A stretch of DNA of 64,000 nt from Candidatus Gastranaerophilales bacterium. GTDB lineage: Bacteria > Cyanobacteriota > Vampirovibrionia > Gastranaerophilales > Gastranaerophilaceae. The number at the start of each line of letters is the position of its first letter. Position 1 is the first letter of the stretch. The position numbers and the translations under genes were made by a program. Positions 50,612 to 60,317 of this stretch are shown here, in pieces. Where the stretch lies: contig CALVAA010000001.1 in NCBI GenBank assembly GCA_944325315.1, positions 62,001-126,000 on the forward strand. The letters run 5' to 3'. The notes under the pieces are model-generated. The model was not told where the DNA came from. It searched no databases and worked only from the letters and a program-made list of their open reading frames with translations.

Positions 50612-51889
50612 TTGTATAAAACAAGAGTTTTAATAATTAGCTCAAGAAAAGAACTTTCAATTAAATATAAAAAGTTAATAGAAGCACTTGGCCAGACGGT
50701 GATTATTGCAAGCAACCTTTCAGATGCGCTTGATATAATTCAAAAACAAGAAATAGAATTTATAATAATTTCAGATACAATTAAAGAGAAGCTTTCCGGG
50801 TTTATTCAAAAAATCAGAGTTTTAACTTATAATTTTCGTCCGGTAATTATTGCCGTATCTAAATCCGGAGATGTCAAAGATCGCCTGGAAGCTCTTGACA
50901 GTGGCGCTGATGATTTTTTGGGAGAAGAAATTTCAAAACAGGAATTCCAGACCCGTTTTAGAGCGCATTTGAGAAGATATTTAGAAAATTCAATAAATCA
51001 AACAACAAAATTTTTGGAAAGAAGCATAACCAAAAAAGCTGTTAGCAGAACTCTTTTTGAAAACTGTAATCTGTCTTATCTGTTGATAAAAATTAAAAAT
51101 ATAGAACTGTATCAGAAAACACACGGCGAGATTGCAACGGAAAAGGTATTGCAGACGCTTAGCGCCATAGTTAACTCCGTGCTTTCCCAAAACGATTTTA
51201 TAGGGCATCTTTCAGATAGAGAATTTATTCTTATAACATCAAATGATGCAAGCGAAAAAATAGCTTCTTTTTTAGCTTTTGCCTTCGATAATATTTTAAA
51301 TAAGTTTTATTCAAATGATGAATACGAAAACAACTTCACAATTCAATCAAGCGACAGAATTGAAGAAAGTAAAACAGGGCTAATGAGGTTGAATATTGCT
51401 TCGATTGAAAAAAATGAAAACAGTAAAAGTTATACGGATGTTATTCAAAATTTAAGAGATTTGATTGTGCTATGTAAAGATGAAAATTCATCAAGCTATA
51501 TTATAGACAGAATAAAGTTAAAAGGCGAAGTCACAAAAAAAGTGAGCAACAAAGTTTTAATACTTGAACCTGATTGTGCTTTATCTTATCTTTTAAAAAA
51601 CGTTTGCGAGCTAAACAATATTGAAGTAAAGGCCATAAATCGCTATAGCGAATTTAAAAAAGTATATAAAGATTTTAAACCAAATGTTGTTGTTTTGGAT
51701 TGGGGCTTTGAAAATGTTAAAACCAGTTTAAATATTGCATATAATATATCAAAGGATAATGTTAAGTTGATTTTTTCTTCTTCTTGTTTGAACAAAGAAG
51801 AAATTTTAAAGGCAGGAGCGGATTTATATATTCCAAAACCTTATGAAATTGATGATATAGTATATTGGATTAAAAAATTTTTAAATTAA
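50612..51889 (+). CDS. REC - degenerate GGDEF - REC protein
   Basis: 425 residues starting at TTG 50612, supported by an AGGAG 7 nt upstream. An N-terminal receiver (1-125, IISDT in place of the phospho-Asp loop, FRPVIIAVSKSG, GADDFLG) leads to a GGDEF-like domain (about 135-290) whose signature reads HLSDREF instead of RxGGDEF, so diguanylate cyclase activity is unlikely. A second receiver (about 305-425) keeps VVVLDWG, KLIFSSS and KP (IPKPYEI). It is probably the partner of the histidine kinase just upstream. Confidence 0.85.
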   Translation: MYKTRVLIISSRKELSIKYKKLIEALGQTVIIASNLSDALDIIQKQEIEFIIISDTIKEKLSGFIQKIRVLTYNFRPVIIAVSKSGDVKDRLEALDSGADDFLGEEISKQEFQTRFRAHLRRYLENSINQTTKFLERSITKKAVSRTLFENCNLSYLLIKIKNIELYQKTHGEIATEKVLQTLSAIVNSVLSQNDFIGHLSDREFILITSNDASEKIASFLAFAFDNILNKFYSNDEYENNFTIQSSDRIEESKTGLMRLNIASIEKNENSKSYTDVIQNLRDLIVLCKDENSSSYIIDRIKLKGEVTKKVSNKVLILEPDCALSYLLKNVCELNNIEVKAINRYSEFKKVYKDFKPNVVVLDWGFENVKTSLNIAYNISKDNVKLIFSSSCLNKEEILKAGADLYIPKPYEIDDIVYWIKKFLN

Positions 51890-51890
51890 A

Positions 51891-51916
51891 AAAAGCTCTA
51901 AAATTAGAGCTTTTTT
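51891..51916 (+). terminator. terminator after the kinase/receiver unit
   Basis: AAAAGCTCTAA (51891-51901) pairs with TTAGAGCTTTT (51904-51914) and is followed by T. It can also serve the convergent gene ending at 51936. Confidence 0.85.
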
Positions 51917-51935
51917 ATCGGTTGTTTTTGTTTGA

Positions 51936-52457
51936 TTAATCTTCATCAATAAGTTCAAGAACTTTTTTAACTAAAACTTCTTTTGAATCATCATTAAAGA
52001 ACGTGTTGTTATCAAGATGTGTTCTTTTATTATTTTCATCAACCACAAAAACAGTAGGGAATGCGTTTACCGAATATTCCTGCATGTGTTTTTGATTTTC
52101 TTGTTTTTCACAGTTTACATAAGCTATTGCAAAGTTTTTCTTAACCTTTGAATCTTTTGTAACTTCATCGAAAACAGGTGCGAATCTTTGGCAATAACCG
52201 CACCAGTCGGTGTAGAAGAATACTATCATGGGTTTTTTTGTTTTAACAGCTTTTTCAAGACTTCTTCCTTTATCGTATTGTTTTGAAATAACAACCTGAC
52301 CGCCGTTATCTGCTGCTTGCTGCCTGCCGGGATGAGCGGTAAAATTTAAAACAGATAATACCAAAGAAGCTAAAGACATTATAAATGCAATTGTAACAAG
52401 CACAATTAAGCATTTACAAGGCTTATTTTGATTTTGTGGTGTTTGTTCTTCTGACAT
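51936..52457 (-). CDS. membrane-anchored thioredoxin-like protein
   Basis: 173 residues. A single N-terminal membrane span (about 17-40, LIVLVTIAFIMSLASLVLSVL) exposes a thioredoxin fold outside the cytoplasm with the redox motif WCGYC (YTDWCGYCQRFAP) and NAFPTVFVV cis-Pro strand. Sequence style is like DsbD gamma/thioredoxin_7 proteins. It could reduce or form disulfides at the envelope. AAGGAG precedes the ATG. Confidence 0.88.
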   Translation of the reverse strand: MSEEQTPQNQNKPCKCLIVLVTIAFIMSLASLVLSVLNFTAHPGRQQAADNGGQVVISKQYDKGRSLEKAVKTKKPMIVFFYTDWCGYCQRFAPVFDEVTKDSKVKKNFAIAYVNCEKQENQKHMQEYSVNAFPTVFVVDENNKRTHLDNNTFFNDDSKEVLVKKVLELIDED

Positions 52458-52501
52458 TTTAAACTCCTTATTTTTTTATAACATTTTTATAGCACAAATT
52501 T

Positions 52502-53761
52502 TTAATTTTTGCCACAGCATTTTTTATACTTTAACCCTGACCCGCAAGGACAAAGTTCGTTTCTTGAAGGAAGCTTTTGTTCTTTATTTTTTTCATTTTC
52601 ATCTTTTAGCCCCAAAAGCGAAGAAAATAATTCCGAATTAAATAATACAGTGACCGGAGAAAAAACGCCGGAGTCGATGTATGCAGTTTTTGTGTTAAAT
52701 AAAATTTCTTCAAGATTATTAAATTTTACATTTAAGGCTTTGTTTACAACTTCAAAAAAGTTTTCATTGTTACAAGCGGCATACTTAATAACACTTGGAG
52801 GAATTTTATCGCTTGTTAAAAATTCTTTTATACATTCATTTTTGTTTTCTACTTCTTTACTAAAACAGGCAAAAAAGGTATCAAGAAAAGGAATAATATA
52901 AAGCCCTCTTTTTTTATCCATCCATAAAGCAACATCATAAATTTCTTTATGGGAAGCAAATCCTCCTATGGCGTTTTGCATAAATGTATTGTCGTCGCAG
53001 TTAAATTCGTCGATTTTTAAAAATCTGTGCTGTTCTGTTTTTTCAATCAGCGGGCTGTAGTCGCCTTCTTGTCCGGTTATTCTGTAGTTGTTGAAGTATT
53101 CAATTAAGCTGTCCGCCTTTTTGTTGGTTGTGACGACAAAAGGTGCTTTAAAACATTCCGTAAATTTTTCATTAAAATCTTCAATACTTTTTATTAATTC
53201 TTCTCTTTTTTTATCATTTTTATAATAAGCGCTCTTTGGACTTTGCAGCATATATTTTATTGCCGTTTGAGCTGCTTTAAAATAATCAAATTCGGATATT
53301 ATGTCATAAATTTCTAAAATATATTTAACGTTTGATAATTCAAGGATTCTTGCCTGGATGTAATCGTATCTTCCGATTTGTTTCAGATGGTTCATTTTTA
53401 CCATTGGAATGATTTCAAAGTTTACATTTGAGGTTAAACAATTAACTTCAAAAGCGTTTGATAAAATTTTTTCAACCCTGAATACTCCGCAAAAAGAATT
53501 TAAAAGCGCATCTATAATTTCATCATAAGTTTTGTTGTTTCTTCTGTAGTACTCTAAAACTCTTAATCCGTTTTGCATTTTCATATCAAGCATATATTGG
53601 ATTATTATGTTGTTAAAATCTTTTTCGGATTCAATTTCGATATTATTTATCTCGAGATATTGGCTGAAATCTTTTGATAATTCTTCGTCATTTGCAATAA
53701 AATCCAAAATATTATCTATTGTTTTACTTATTAAATTTAAACTTTCAACTACACTTGGCAT
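52502..53761 (-). CDS. SEC-C motif protein of unknown function
   Basis: 419 residues. Only the last 20 are recognisable: a zinc-binding SEC-C motif (C-x-C-x8-C-C in LCPCGSGLKYKKCCG), as in SecA and many accessory proteins. The large N-terminal part is helical and acidic with no known domain. The ATG at 53761 has GAGG five bases upstream; the GTG at 53767 is less likely. It overlaps tlyA, so it is translated from the same mRNA. Confidence 0.8.
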   Translation of the reverse strand: MPSVVESLNLISKTIDNILDFIANDEELSKDFSQYLEINNIEIESEKDFNNIIIQYMLDMKMQNGLRVLEYYRRNNKTYDEIIDALLNSFCGVFRVEKILSNAFEVNCLTSNVNFEIIPMVKMNHLKQIGRYDYIQARILELSNVKYILEIYDIISEFDYFKAAQTAIKYMLQSPKSAYYKNDKKREELIKSIEDFNEKFTECFKAPFVVTTNKKADSLIEYFNNYRITGQEGDYSPLIEKTEQHRFLKIDEFNCDDNTFMQNAIGGFASHKEIYDVALWMDKKRGLYIIPFLDTFFACFSKEVENKNECIKEFLTSDKIPPSVIKYAACNNENFFEVVNKALNVKFNNLEEILFNTKTAYIDSGVFSPVTVLFNSELFSSLLGLKDENEKNKEQKLPSRNELCPCGSGLKYKKCCGKN

Positions 53762-54542
53762 CTTCACCTCTTTTTAAATATATCAGATATTCAATATTTT
53801 TACTTTTTGCTCCCTGAATCGGGCTTTCAATGATTCCTTGTGTTTTAAAACCCACACCTTCGCAAAAAGCTTTAATATCGTTAATGATTTCTTGTCTTGT
53901 TTTTTCATCTTTCACTACACCGCCTTTTTGAATGGAATTTCTGTCTGCTTCAAACTGCGGTTTGATTAACAAGACAGCTGAAGCATCTTTGCTGATAAAA
54001 TTTTTACAGTTTTCAAGAACTTTTTTGATTGAAATGAAAGACAAATCCATGCTCATAAAAGAAGGAAGCATATCATCGGGTAGATTGTCGGTTTTGAATA
54101 CATCAAAAAATGAACAGTTTTTTACATTAATTTTTTCAATTGACTTAATTCTTTTATCTTCTTTTAATTTCCAGGCAAGCTGATTATATCCGCAGTCAAG
54201 CGCATATACTAATTTCGCCCCTTCCTGAAGCATACAATCGCTGAATCCGCCTGTGCTTGCTCCTATATCTATACAAATTCTGTTTTTTAAATCAATATTA
54301 AAGTTATCGATTGCACCTTTAAGTTTTAGTCCTCCCCTCGAGACATAGGGCATGGAATTTATTTCAATTTTTGCAGGTTTTTTTTCGTCAAATAAAATAT
54401 TTTCATCAAACATTTGCCCTGCTTTTGATACTACAACATCGTTAATTTTAACGTTGTGCGCAAGAATATTTGCAGCGGCAGCATTTTTTGTATTAAAAAA
54501 ACCATGCTCGAAAAGTATTAAATCAAGCCTTTTTTTGCTCAT
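53745..54542 (-). CDS. tlyA: TlyA family rRNA 2'-O-methyltransferase
   Basis: 265 residues: an N-terminal S4 RNA-binding domain (KRLDLILFEHGFFNTKNAAAANI) and an FtsJ/RrmJ methyltransferase with SAM motif CIDIGASTGGFSDCMLQEGA and the KPQFE segment. TlyA methylates cytidines in 16S and 23S rRNA. It has no strong ribosome site and follows the 84-residue gene by 13 nt, so it belongs to the tatD cluster transcript. Confidence 0.92.
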   Translation of the reverse strand: MSKKRLDLILFEHGFFNTKNAAAANILAHNVKINDVVVSKAGQMFDENILFDEKKPAKIEINSMPYVSRGGLKLKGAIDNFNIDLKNRICIDIGASTGGFSDCMLQEGAKLVYALDCGYNQLAWKLKEDKRIKSIEKINVKNCSFFDVFKTDNLPDDMLPSFMSMDLSFISIKKVLENCKNFISKDASAVLLIKPQFEADRNSIQKGGVVKDEKTRQEIINDIKAFCEGVGFKTQGIIESPIQGAKSKNIEYLIYLKRGEDAKCS

Positions 54543-54555
54543 TTTTATACCAAAA

Positions 54556-54810
54556 TTACTCAGCTAAATATCTTTCATCCTGAAGCGCCACGCCTACAAT
54601 TCTGTCCGATAAAATTGAAGCCTTTTTAATAGGGCCTAAAGGCTCAAATTCAACCATTTTTACTTCCGTTGAATTAATTAAAGCTTTAAGGTCATCATAA
54701 ACTTTTTGCGCATTATCAAAATACAAAACCATTGGACTTGCCATATCTTTGCAAAACACCAAAAGTGCCGTTCTTACTTTTATTGTTCCTTGAATTTGTT
54801 GTTGTGACAT
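54556..54810 (-). CDS. small protein of unknown function, 84 residues
   Basis: A compact alpha/beta protein (TIKVRTALLVFCKDM, PMVLYFDNAQKVYDDLKALI, VKMVEFEPLGPIKKASILSDRIVGVALQDE) with no cysteine motif or signal. AGAGGGG precedes the ATG. It lies 4 nt after tatD and before tlyA, in a tight minus-strand cluster. It may be an accessory beta-sandwich or FtsK-gamma-like module; family not recognised. Confidence 0.75.
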   Translation of the reverse strand: MSQQQIQGTIKVRTALLVFCKDMASPMVLYFDNAQKVYDDLKALINSTEVKMVEFEPLGPIKKASILSDRIVGVALQDERYLAE

Positions 54811-54814
54811 ATAT

Positions 54815-55570
54815 TTACCCCTCTAGTCTAAAAAATTTTTTTGCATTTTCAGAAGTTTTTAAAACAATACTATCATAAGGCATGTTCTTTAATTTGGCAA
54901 TTTCTTTTGCAATAAAAGGAATATATTTTGGAGAATTCTCCAGGCCTCGAAAGGGGTGTGGTGTTAAAAAAGGGCAATCCGTTTCAAGCATCAGGTGTGT
55001 GATGTCTATTTCTTTTGCTACTTCTTTAGGTTCTTTTGCATTTTTAAAAGTTACAACACCTCCAAGAGCAATGTTATAGCCTTCAGCCAGGCATTGGTTC
55101 ATAAATTCAACGCTTCCTGAAAAACAATGCAAGAGAACATTTTTTACTTTTTGTTCTTTTAAAATATCAAAAACATCTTTATGTGCTTCTCTGTCGTGAA
55201 TCACAACAGGTAAGTCCAGCATTTTTGCTATTTCAAGTTGTGTTATAAAGCAGCGTTTTTGAATTTCTTTATTTTCTTTTGTATAGTGGTAGTCAAGCCC
55301 AATTTCACCAATCCCTTTGACTTTTGGGTCTTTTGACAATTCGATAATTTTTTTTGCCGTGTTATCGTTGAATTTTTCACAGTCTTCCGGATGTATACCC
55401 AAAAGAGCATATACATTTTCGAATTTGCGGCATAAATTTAAAATCCGTTCAAAGTCATCTTCGCTTGCAGACGGAATAATAATTTCATTAATTCCTGCTT
55501 TCCTTGCTTCAATAATCCCTAACTCGGGATTTTCAAGCATATTTATATGTGCATGTGTGTCAATTAGCAT
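54815..55570 (-). CDS. tatD: TatD family deoxyribonuclease
   Basis: 251 residues. DTHAHINM gives the first two metal His, and GEIGLDYH, HDREAH, HCFSGS and ETDCPFLTP follow in family order. TatD is a metal-dependent 3'-5' exonuclease/amidohydrolase-fold DNase. Its start overlaps the 55570 gene stop by one base (TAATG). Confidence 0.94.
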   Translation of the reverse strand: MLIDTHAHINMLENPELGIIEARKAGINEIIIPSASEDDFERILNLCRKFENVYALLGIHPEDCEKFNDNTAKKIIELSKDPKVKGIGEIGLDYHYTKENKEIQKRCFITQLEIAKMLDLPVVIHDREAHKDVFDILKEQKVKNVLLHCFSGSVEFMNQCLAEGYNIALGGVVTFKNAKEPKEVAKEIDITHLMLETDCPFLTPHPFRGLENSPKYIPFIAKEIAKLKNMPYDSIVLKTSENAKKFFRLEG

Positions 55571-55827
55571 TATGCGAAATAGTTTAGTCTGGAACTGTTT
55601 AGCGCCTGAAGCTCGGCATTAATTGCCATAAGCTGACTTTCGTTTGAAATATTTTCTAAAGCAAGCGAAGTTTCGAAATTGTTAACAGTTTCTAAGTTGC
55701 TGCCTGTGAAATGGGGCGCATAATTTAAAGAATTTCTTAATGCCGACTGATTTTTTAGCATTTGAAATTGTAAATTATTTTTTTGAGCTATTAAACTTTG
55801 TTTTGCAAGCAATGAAACTATTGACAT
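55570..55827 (-). CDS. small protein with HFTGSN motif, 85 residues
   Basis: Helical, Gln/Ser/Leu-rich protein without membrane or signal sequence. The central PHFTGSN (38-44) resembles SFKAS in the 37385 protein and SFGAN in the RelA-like protein. The rest looks like a short amphipathic helix hairpin (MSIVSLLAKQSLIAQKNN and AINAELQALNSSRLN). AAAGG precedes the ATG. Family not recognised. Confidence 0.7.
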   Translation of the reverse strand: MSIVSLLAKQSLIAQKNNLQFQMLKNQSALRNSLNYAPHFTGSNLETVNNFETSLALENISNESQLMAINAELQALNSSRLNYFA

Positions 55828-56020
55828 AACTAACCTTTCTTGGAATAAATTTTATCATAAAAAAGCTTATTTTGCAAGATTAGTTATTACAAAATTTAAC
55901 AAAACATACTCTAAAAGCCGTTTAAGGCTTAATTGTAAAGTTAGCTTAATCGGGTCTTTACGCAAAATTATCAGCAAGTACAATAAATATTAGGTCGGAG
56001 TTATTTAAGGTATTTTTTTG

Positions 56021-57424
56021 ATGATTAAATTGGATTTTGCTAATACAACACAAGAAATAATTCAAGAAGAAGGACTTGATTTAAGGAAAAGTTTTAGTGA
56101 TTATGCGCCAAAAATCAGAGAGATAATTACCAATTTAAATATGAATAAAGATAAACCCGGCTCTTGGTTGCAATGGATGAATCTCGGATACAGTGAAGAA
56201 ACCGTTTGGTATGTCAAAGAATTCGCCGCTATGGTTGAAGGGCGTTTTGATAATATTCTCGTATTGGGAATAGGAGGCTCTGCCCTTGGGGCAATGGCTC
56301 TTTGTGAAGCTTTGTTAAAACCGTACTGGAATTTACTGGATAAGGAAAAAAGAGAAAATTTACCAAGAATTTTCTTTTTGGATAATATTGATCCTGATCA
56401 GATAAATGCACTTTTAGATATTCTTGATTTAAGAAAAACACTTGTTAATGTAATTACAAAATCAGGCTCGACTGCAGAAACAATGAGTCAGTTTATGATT
56501 ATAAAAGACAGACTCTATGAGCTTTTGGGCGATGACTACAGAAAAAACGTTGTTGCGACAACAGATAAACAAACGGGAATTTTAAGGCAGCTTGCAAATG
56601 AAGAAGGTTATAAAACCTTTGTTGTTCCTGATGATGTCGGAGGAAGATTTAGCGTGTTTTCCGCCGTTGGGCTTGTTCCTTTGGCACTTGTCGGAATAGA
56701 CATCGATGAAATTACAAGAGGGATAAAAATTATGGATTTAGCCCTCAAAAATACTGATATACACAACAATATTGCAGCTCAAAGCGCTTTAATTCATTAT
56801 TTAATGGACAAAGAAAAAGGCAAATACATATCTGTTATGATGCCTTATTCGTCACGCTTAAAATATGTTTCCGATTGGTATGTTCAACTTTGGGCCGAGT
56901 CTTTAGCTAAAGAATACGACAGAAGCGGTAACAGAATTAATAATGGCCCAACACCAATAAAAGCGCTTGGCGCAACTGACCAGCACAGCCAAATTCAACT
57001 GTATAATGAGGGTAAAAATGATAAAGTGATTACTTTCATAAGGGTTGATGAGTTTGACTGCGAATTAAATATTCCTAATATTTTCGAATACACAGGCGTT
57101 AATTATCTTGGCGGGAAAAGCATAAACAAACTGTTAAATGCCGAAGCAGATGCAACTGCTGCCGCTTTATGCGATTATAGACGCCCGAATTTGACAATAC
57201 ATCTTCCAAAAATTAATGAATACTATCTTGCACAGTTGTTTTATATGTTTGAAATGCAAACTGCAATAATTGGCGAATTATATAATATTAATGCTTTCAA
57301 CCAGCCGGGAGTAGAGCAGGCAAAAAACTATGCTTATGCGCTTATGGGAAGGTTAGGATATGAAGAATCTGCGCAAGAATTAAGAGAAAAAATAGACAGA
57401 AGCAGAAAGATAATGGAACAATAA
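56021..57424 (+). CDS. pgi: glucose-6-phosphate isomerase
   Basis: 467 residues, canonical. VLGIGGSALGAMA, ITKSGSTAET, VGGRFSVFSAVGLVP and the catalytic ATDQHSQIQLYNEG segment are all present. It links glucose-6-phosphate and fructose-6-phosphate. The ATG at 56021 has AAGG upstream; the TTG at 56018 would add one residue only. It overlaps the agmatinase gene by one base and differs strongly from the paralog at 45351. Confidence 0.95.
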   Translation: MIKLDFANTTQEIIQEEGLDLRKSFSDYAPKIREIITNLNMNKDKPGSWLQWMNLGYSEETVWYVKEFAAMVEGRFDNILVLGIGGSALGAMALCEALLKPYWNLLDKEKRENLPRIFFLDNIDPDQINALLDILDLRKTLVNVITKSGSTAETMSQFMIIKDRLYELLGDDYRKNVVATTDKQTGILRQLANEEGYKTFVVPDDVGGRFSVFSAVGLVPLALVGIDIDEITRGIKIMDLALKNTDIHNNIAAQSALIHYLMDKEKGKYISVMMPYSSRLKYVSDWYVQLWAESLAKEYDRSGNRINNGPTPIKALGATDQHSQIQLYNEGKNDKVITFIRVDEFDCELNIPNIFEYTGVNYLGGKSINKLLNAEADATAAALCDYRRPNLTIHLPKINEYYLAQLFYMFEMQTAIIGELYNINAFNQPGVEQAKNYAYALMGRLGYEESAQELREKIDRSRKIMEQ

Positions 57425-58266
57425 TGCTGAAAGGTCCCTTTTTATCAAAAGATTTTATCGGGGCAAGCCCTGATTATGAAAATTCAAAAGTTGTTTTGTT
57501 GGGCATGCCCTATGATTGCACTTGCTCAAACAGAGCAGGGACTCGCTTTGCGCCGCAGGCGGCGAGGCTTGAAAGTATAGGGATTGAAACATACTCCTTT
57601 TATTTTGATAAAACAATGGAAGAAACTTTGTTTTATGATGCGGGCGATTTAGAATTCCCTTTTGGAAATGCACAAAAAGTATTAAAAATTACGGAAGAAA
57701 ATGTCGATTGCATATACAATGATAATAAAAAACTTCTCGGAATAGGCGGTGAACATCTTTTAACTCTTGCAAGCGTTAAATCAGTATTAAAAAAATTTGA
57801 TAATATTGCGGTTGTTCAATTTGATGCCCACACTGATTTAAGAAAACAATATTTGGGAGAAAATCTTACGCATAGCGGCGTTATGTATAGAATTGCCGAG
57901 TTAATCGGGTATGAAAACATAGCTCAAGTCGGTCTTAGAAGCGGTGAAAAAGAAGAATTTGATATTGTAAAAAAATATTCGACTTTAAAAACAAAAAAAG
58001 AACAACTGGATTCTTTTAAAGGAAAAAATATTTTTCTGACGATTGATTTGGACGTTCTTGACCCTTCTTTAATGAGTGGGGTGGGAACGCCTGAAGCCGG
58101 AGGATTCAGCTATTTAGAGCTTATGGATTGGCTTTTTTATTTAAAGGATTTTAATATAATAGGGGCGGATATAATGGAACTTGCTCCGGATATCGATATA
58201 ACAAAAACATCAACTGCTACTGCCTGCAAATTAATAAGAGAAGTGCTGATGCTTTTGGATAATTAA
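57424..58266 (+). CDS. speB: agmatinase/ureohydrolase family protein
   Basis: 280 residues. The dinuclear Mn site is complete: H111 (GGEH), D134, H136 and D138 (DAHTD), D208 and D210 (IDLDVLDPS). SGVGTPEAGGFSY is typical of agmatinases. It would release urea from agmatine, giving putrescine. Translational coupling to pgi (TAATG) is notable because the pathways are unrelated. Confidence 0.9.
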   Translation: MLKGPFLSKDFIGASPDYENSKVVLLGMPYDCTCSNRAGTRFAPQAARLESIGIETYSFYFDKTMEETLFYDAGDLEFPFGNAQKVLKITEENVDCIYNDNKKLLGIGGEHLLTLASVKSVLKKFDNIAVVQFDAHTDLRKQYLGENLTHSGVMYRIAELIGYENIAQVGLRSGEKEEFDIVKKYSTLKTKKEQLDSFKGKNIFLTIDLDVLDPSLMSGVGTPEAGGFSYLELMDWLFYLKDFNIIGADIMELAPDIDITKTSTATACKLIREVLMLLDN

Positions 58267-58479
58267 TTATAGCAAAAATAGATTGCAATTTAAGAATATA
58301 AAGGAAATTATTAAATCTTAAAGCTAATAAGATTTTAAAGAAAGCAGCCCGGAATAATAAATAAATTTTGTTTAATAATTCATAGCTTTTTTAAAATAAA
58401 TTCAGGACGTTAAAATAGTGAATTAGTATGCAAAAATCTTATACTATAAATTTATACGAGTTTATGATATTTTGAATTT

Positions 58480-59100
58480 ATGTTCACAGGACTGATTGAA
58501 AAAACAATTGAAATAGAAAATTTTTCTGTTGATTCACGTGGCGCAAAATTAAGTTATGAAGCCTGTTTCGATGATGTTAAAATCGGAGATTCAATTGCGG
58601 TTAACGGAGCTTGCCTTACTGTTTGCGATATAAAAAATTCTTTAATATATTCTGATGTAATGCCTGAAACGCTTGAGATATCAAATCTTAAAAATCTTAA
58701 AAAGGGAGATTTGGTTAATCTTGAGCGTGCAATGAGCATAAAAGATCGTTTAGAAGGACATATTGTTTCAGGGCACATAGATTGTTGCGCAAAAGTAAAT
58801 TCGGTTAAAAAAGATGGATTTTCAAAAAGGGTTGAATTTTTGTGTGATTCGAGTTTAATTATACTTAAAGGTTCTATTGCAATCAACGGGGTGAGCCTTA
58901 CGGTGAGTAAAGTATTTGAATATGGCTTTGAAGTTTCTTTAATACCCTCGACTATAGAAAACACAAACTTAAAAAATTTAAAAATTGGTGATATAGTAAA
59001 TATAGAATATGATATTTTAGGAAAATATATAAAAAAATTTTTGAAAGACAATGAAAAGCCTAAATTAACGCTCGAATTTTTAAGAGAAAACGGCTTTTAA
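58480..59100 (+). CDS. ribE: riboflavin synthase alpha chain
   Basis: 206 residues with two homologous beta-barrel halves, each starting with the MFTGLIE-type or VSGHIDC lumazine-binding motif. IAVNGACLTV and IAINGVSLTV mark the repeats. It dismutates lumazine to riboflavin. No Shine-Dalgarno is apparent before the ATG. Together with ribBA 12 nt downstream it forms a riboflavin operon; ribD and ribH are not here. Confidence 0.94.
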   Translation: MFTGLIEKTIEIENFSVDSRGAKLSYEACFDDVKIGDSIAVNGACLTVCDIKNSLIYSDVMPETLEISNLKNLKKGDLVNLERAMSIKDRLEGHIVSGHIDCCAKVNSVKKDGFSKRVEFLCDSSLIILKGSIAINGVSLTVSKVFEYGFEVSLIPSTIENTNLKNLKIGDIVNIEYDILGKYIKKFLKDNEKPKLTLEFLRENGF

Positions 59101-59112
59101 TAAGGTGAAAAT

Positions 59113-60309
59113 ATGTTTAGTTCAATTGAAGATGCTCTTATAGATTATTCAAAAGGTAAAATTATCATTGTAGTTGACGATGAGAACAGAGAAAACGAAG
59201 GTGATATGATTTGCAATGCAAAGTTTACAAGCCCTAATATAATTAATTATATGGCTCAAAATGCAAGAGGTCTTATTTGTGTTGCAATTGATAAAGAAAT
59301 CGCAAAAACTATGCAGCTAAATCAAATGGTAGAACAAAACACTGAATCCATGAAAACCGCATTTACAATTTCAATTGATGCTGATGAAAAATTTGGAGTA
59401 ACAACGGGAATTTCCGCATTCGACAGAGCAAAAACAATTGAAGTATTAATCAATTCAAAAAAACCAAGTGATTTAAGACGCCCAGGACATCTTTTTCCTT
59501 GTGTTGCAAGAGAAGGCGGGGTTTTAGAAAGAATCGGACACACCGAGGCGGTTGTAGATTTTGCAAAGCTTACAAATTTACCTCTTGCAGGTGCAATGTG
59601 TGAAATAATGACACCGGACGGACATATGGCAAGAAGGGACTATATACTTGAATTTGCGAAAAAAAATGATATTAAAGTTATAACGGTTGCGGATTTGGTT
59701 AAGTACAGAATCAAACAAGAAACAATTGTAAAAAAAGAAGCACGAGCAATACTTCCTACTGAATTTGGCGAATTTACAATATTCGGATACAGAAATATAC
59801 TAAATAATGCGGAATATGTAGCACTTGTTAAAGATGACAATTCAAATAAAATTCCGATGGTGAGAGTACATTCGGAATGTCTTACGGGAGATGTTTTCCA
59901 CAGTCTGAGGTGTGATTGTAATTATCAACTCCACAGCGCTCTTAAAATGATAAATGAATACGGGAAGGGTGCTCTCGTTTATATGAGAGGTCATGAAGGC
60001 CGAGGAATCGGTTTAATTAATAAAATTAAAGCTTACAGTCTTCAAGATAAAGGACAAGATACCGTACAGGCCAATGTTTCTCTTGGCTTTGCTCCTGATT
60101 TAAGAGACTATGGAATAGGGGCGCAAATACTTAGAGATTTAGGGTATAGCAAATTTAATCTTTTGACAAATAATCCTAAAAAAATTATAGGGCTTGAAGG
60201 ATATGGGCTTGAAATTAATAAAAGAGTTCCGATTGTGCCTTTAATAAATAAGTACAATGAAAAATATATTAAAACAAAAATTGAAAAGATGCACCATTTG
60301 ATAAAATAA
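59113..60309 (+). CDS. ribBA: bifunctional DHBP synthase/GTP cyclohydrolase II
   Basis: 398 residues. The N-terminal DHBP synthase (1-200) has [10 protein letters not shown] and [24 protein letters not shown]; the C-terminal GTP cyclohydrolase II (205-398) has the zinc Cys in [15 protein letters not shown] and the EGRGIGL loop. Both riboflavin entry reactions are covered. It is followed by a membrane transferase with 8 nt spacing. Confidence 0.96.
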   Translation: MFSSIEDALIDYSKGKIIIVVDDENRENEGDMICNAKFTSPNIINYMAQNARGLICVAIDKEIAKTMQLNQMVEQNTESMKTAFTISIDADEKFGVTTGISAFDRAKTIEVLINSKKPSDLRRPGHLFPCVAREGGVLERIGHTEAVVDFAKLTNLPLAGAMCEIMTPDGHMARRDYILEFAKKNDIKVITVADLVKYRIKQETIVKKEARAILPTEFGEFTIFGYRNILNNAEYVALVKDDNSNKIPMVRVHSECLTGDVFHSLRCDCNYQLHSALKMINEYGKGALVYMRGHEGRGIGLINKIKAYSLQDKGQDTVQANVSLGFAPDLRDYGIGAQILRDLGYSKFNLLTNNPKKIIGLEGYGLEINKRVPIVPLINKYNEKYIKTKIEKMHHLIK

Positions 60310-60317
60310 AAGGCAAA

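Noticed and set aside
58267-58479. FMN riboswitch before ribE
   Set aside because: The gap lacks the conserved RFN elements and is simply AT-rich.
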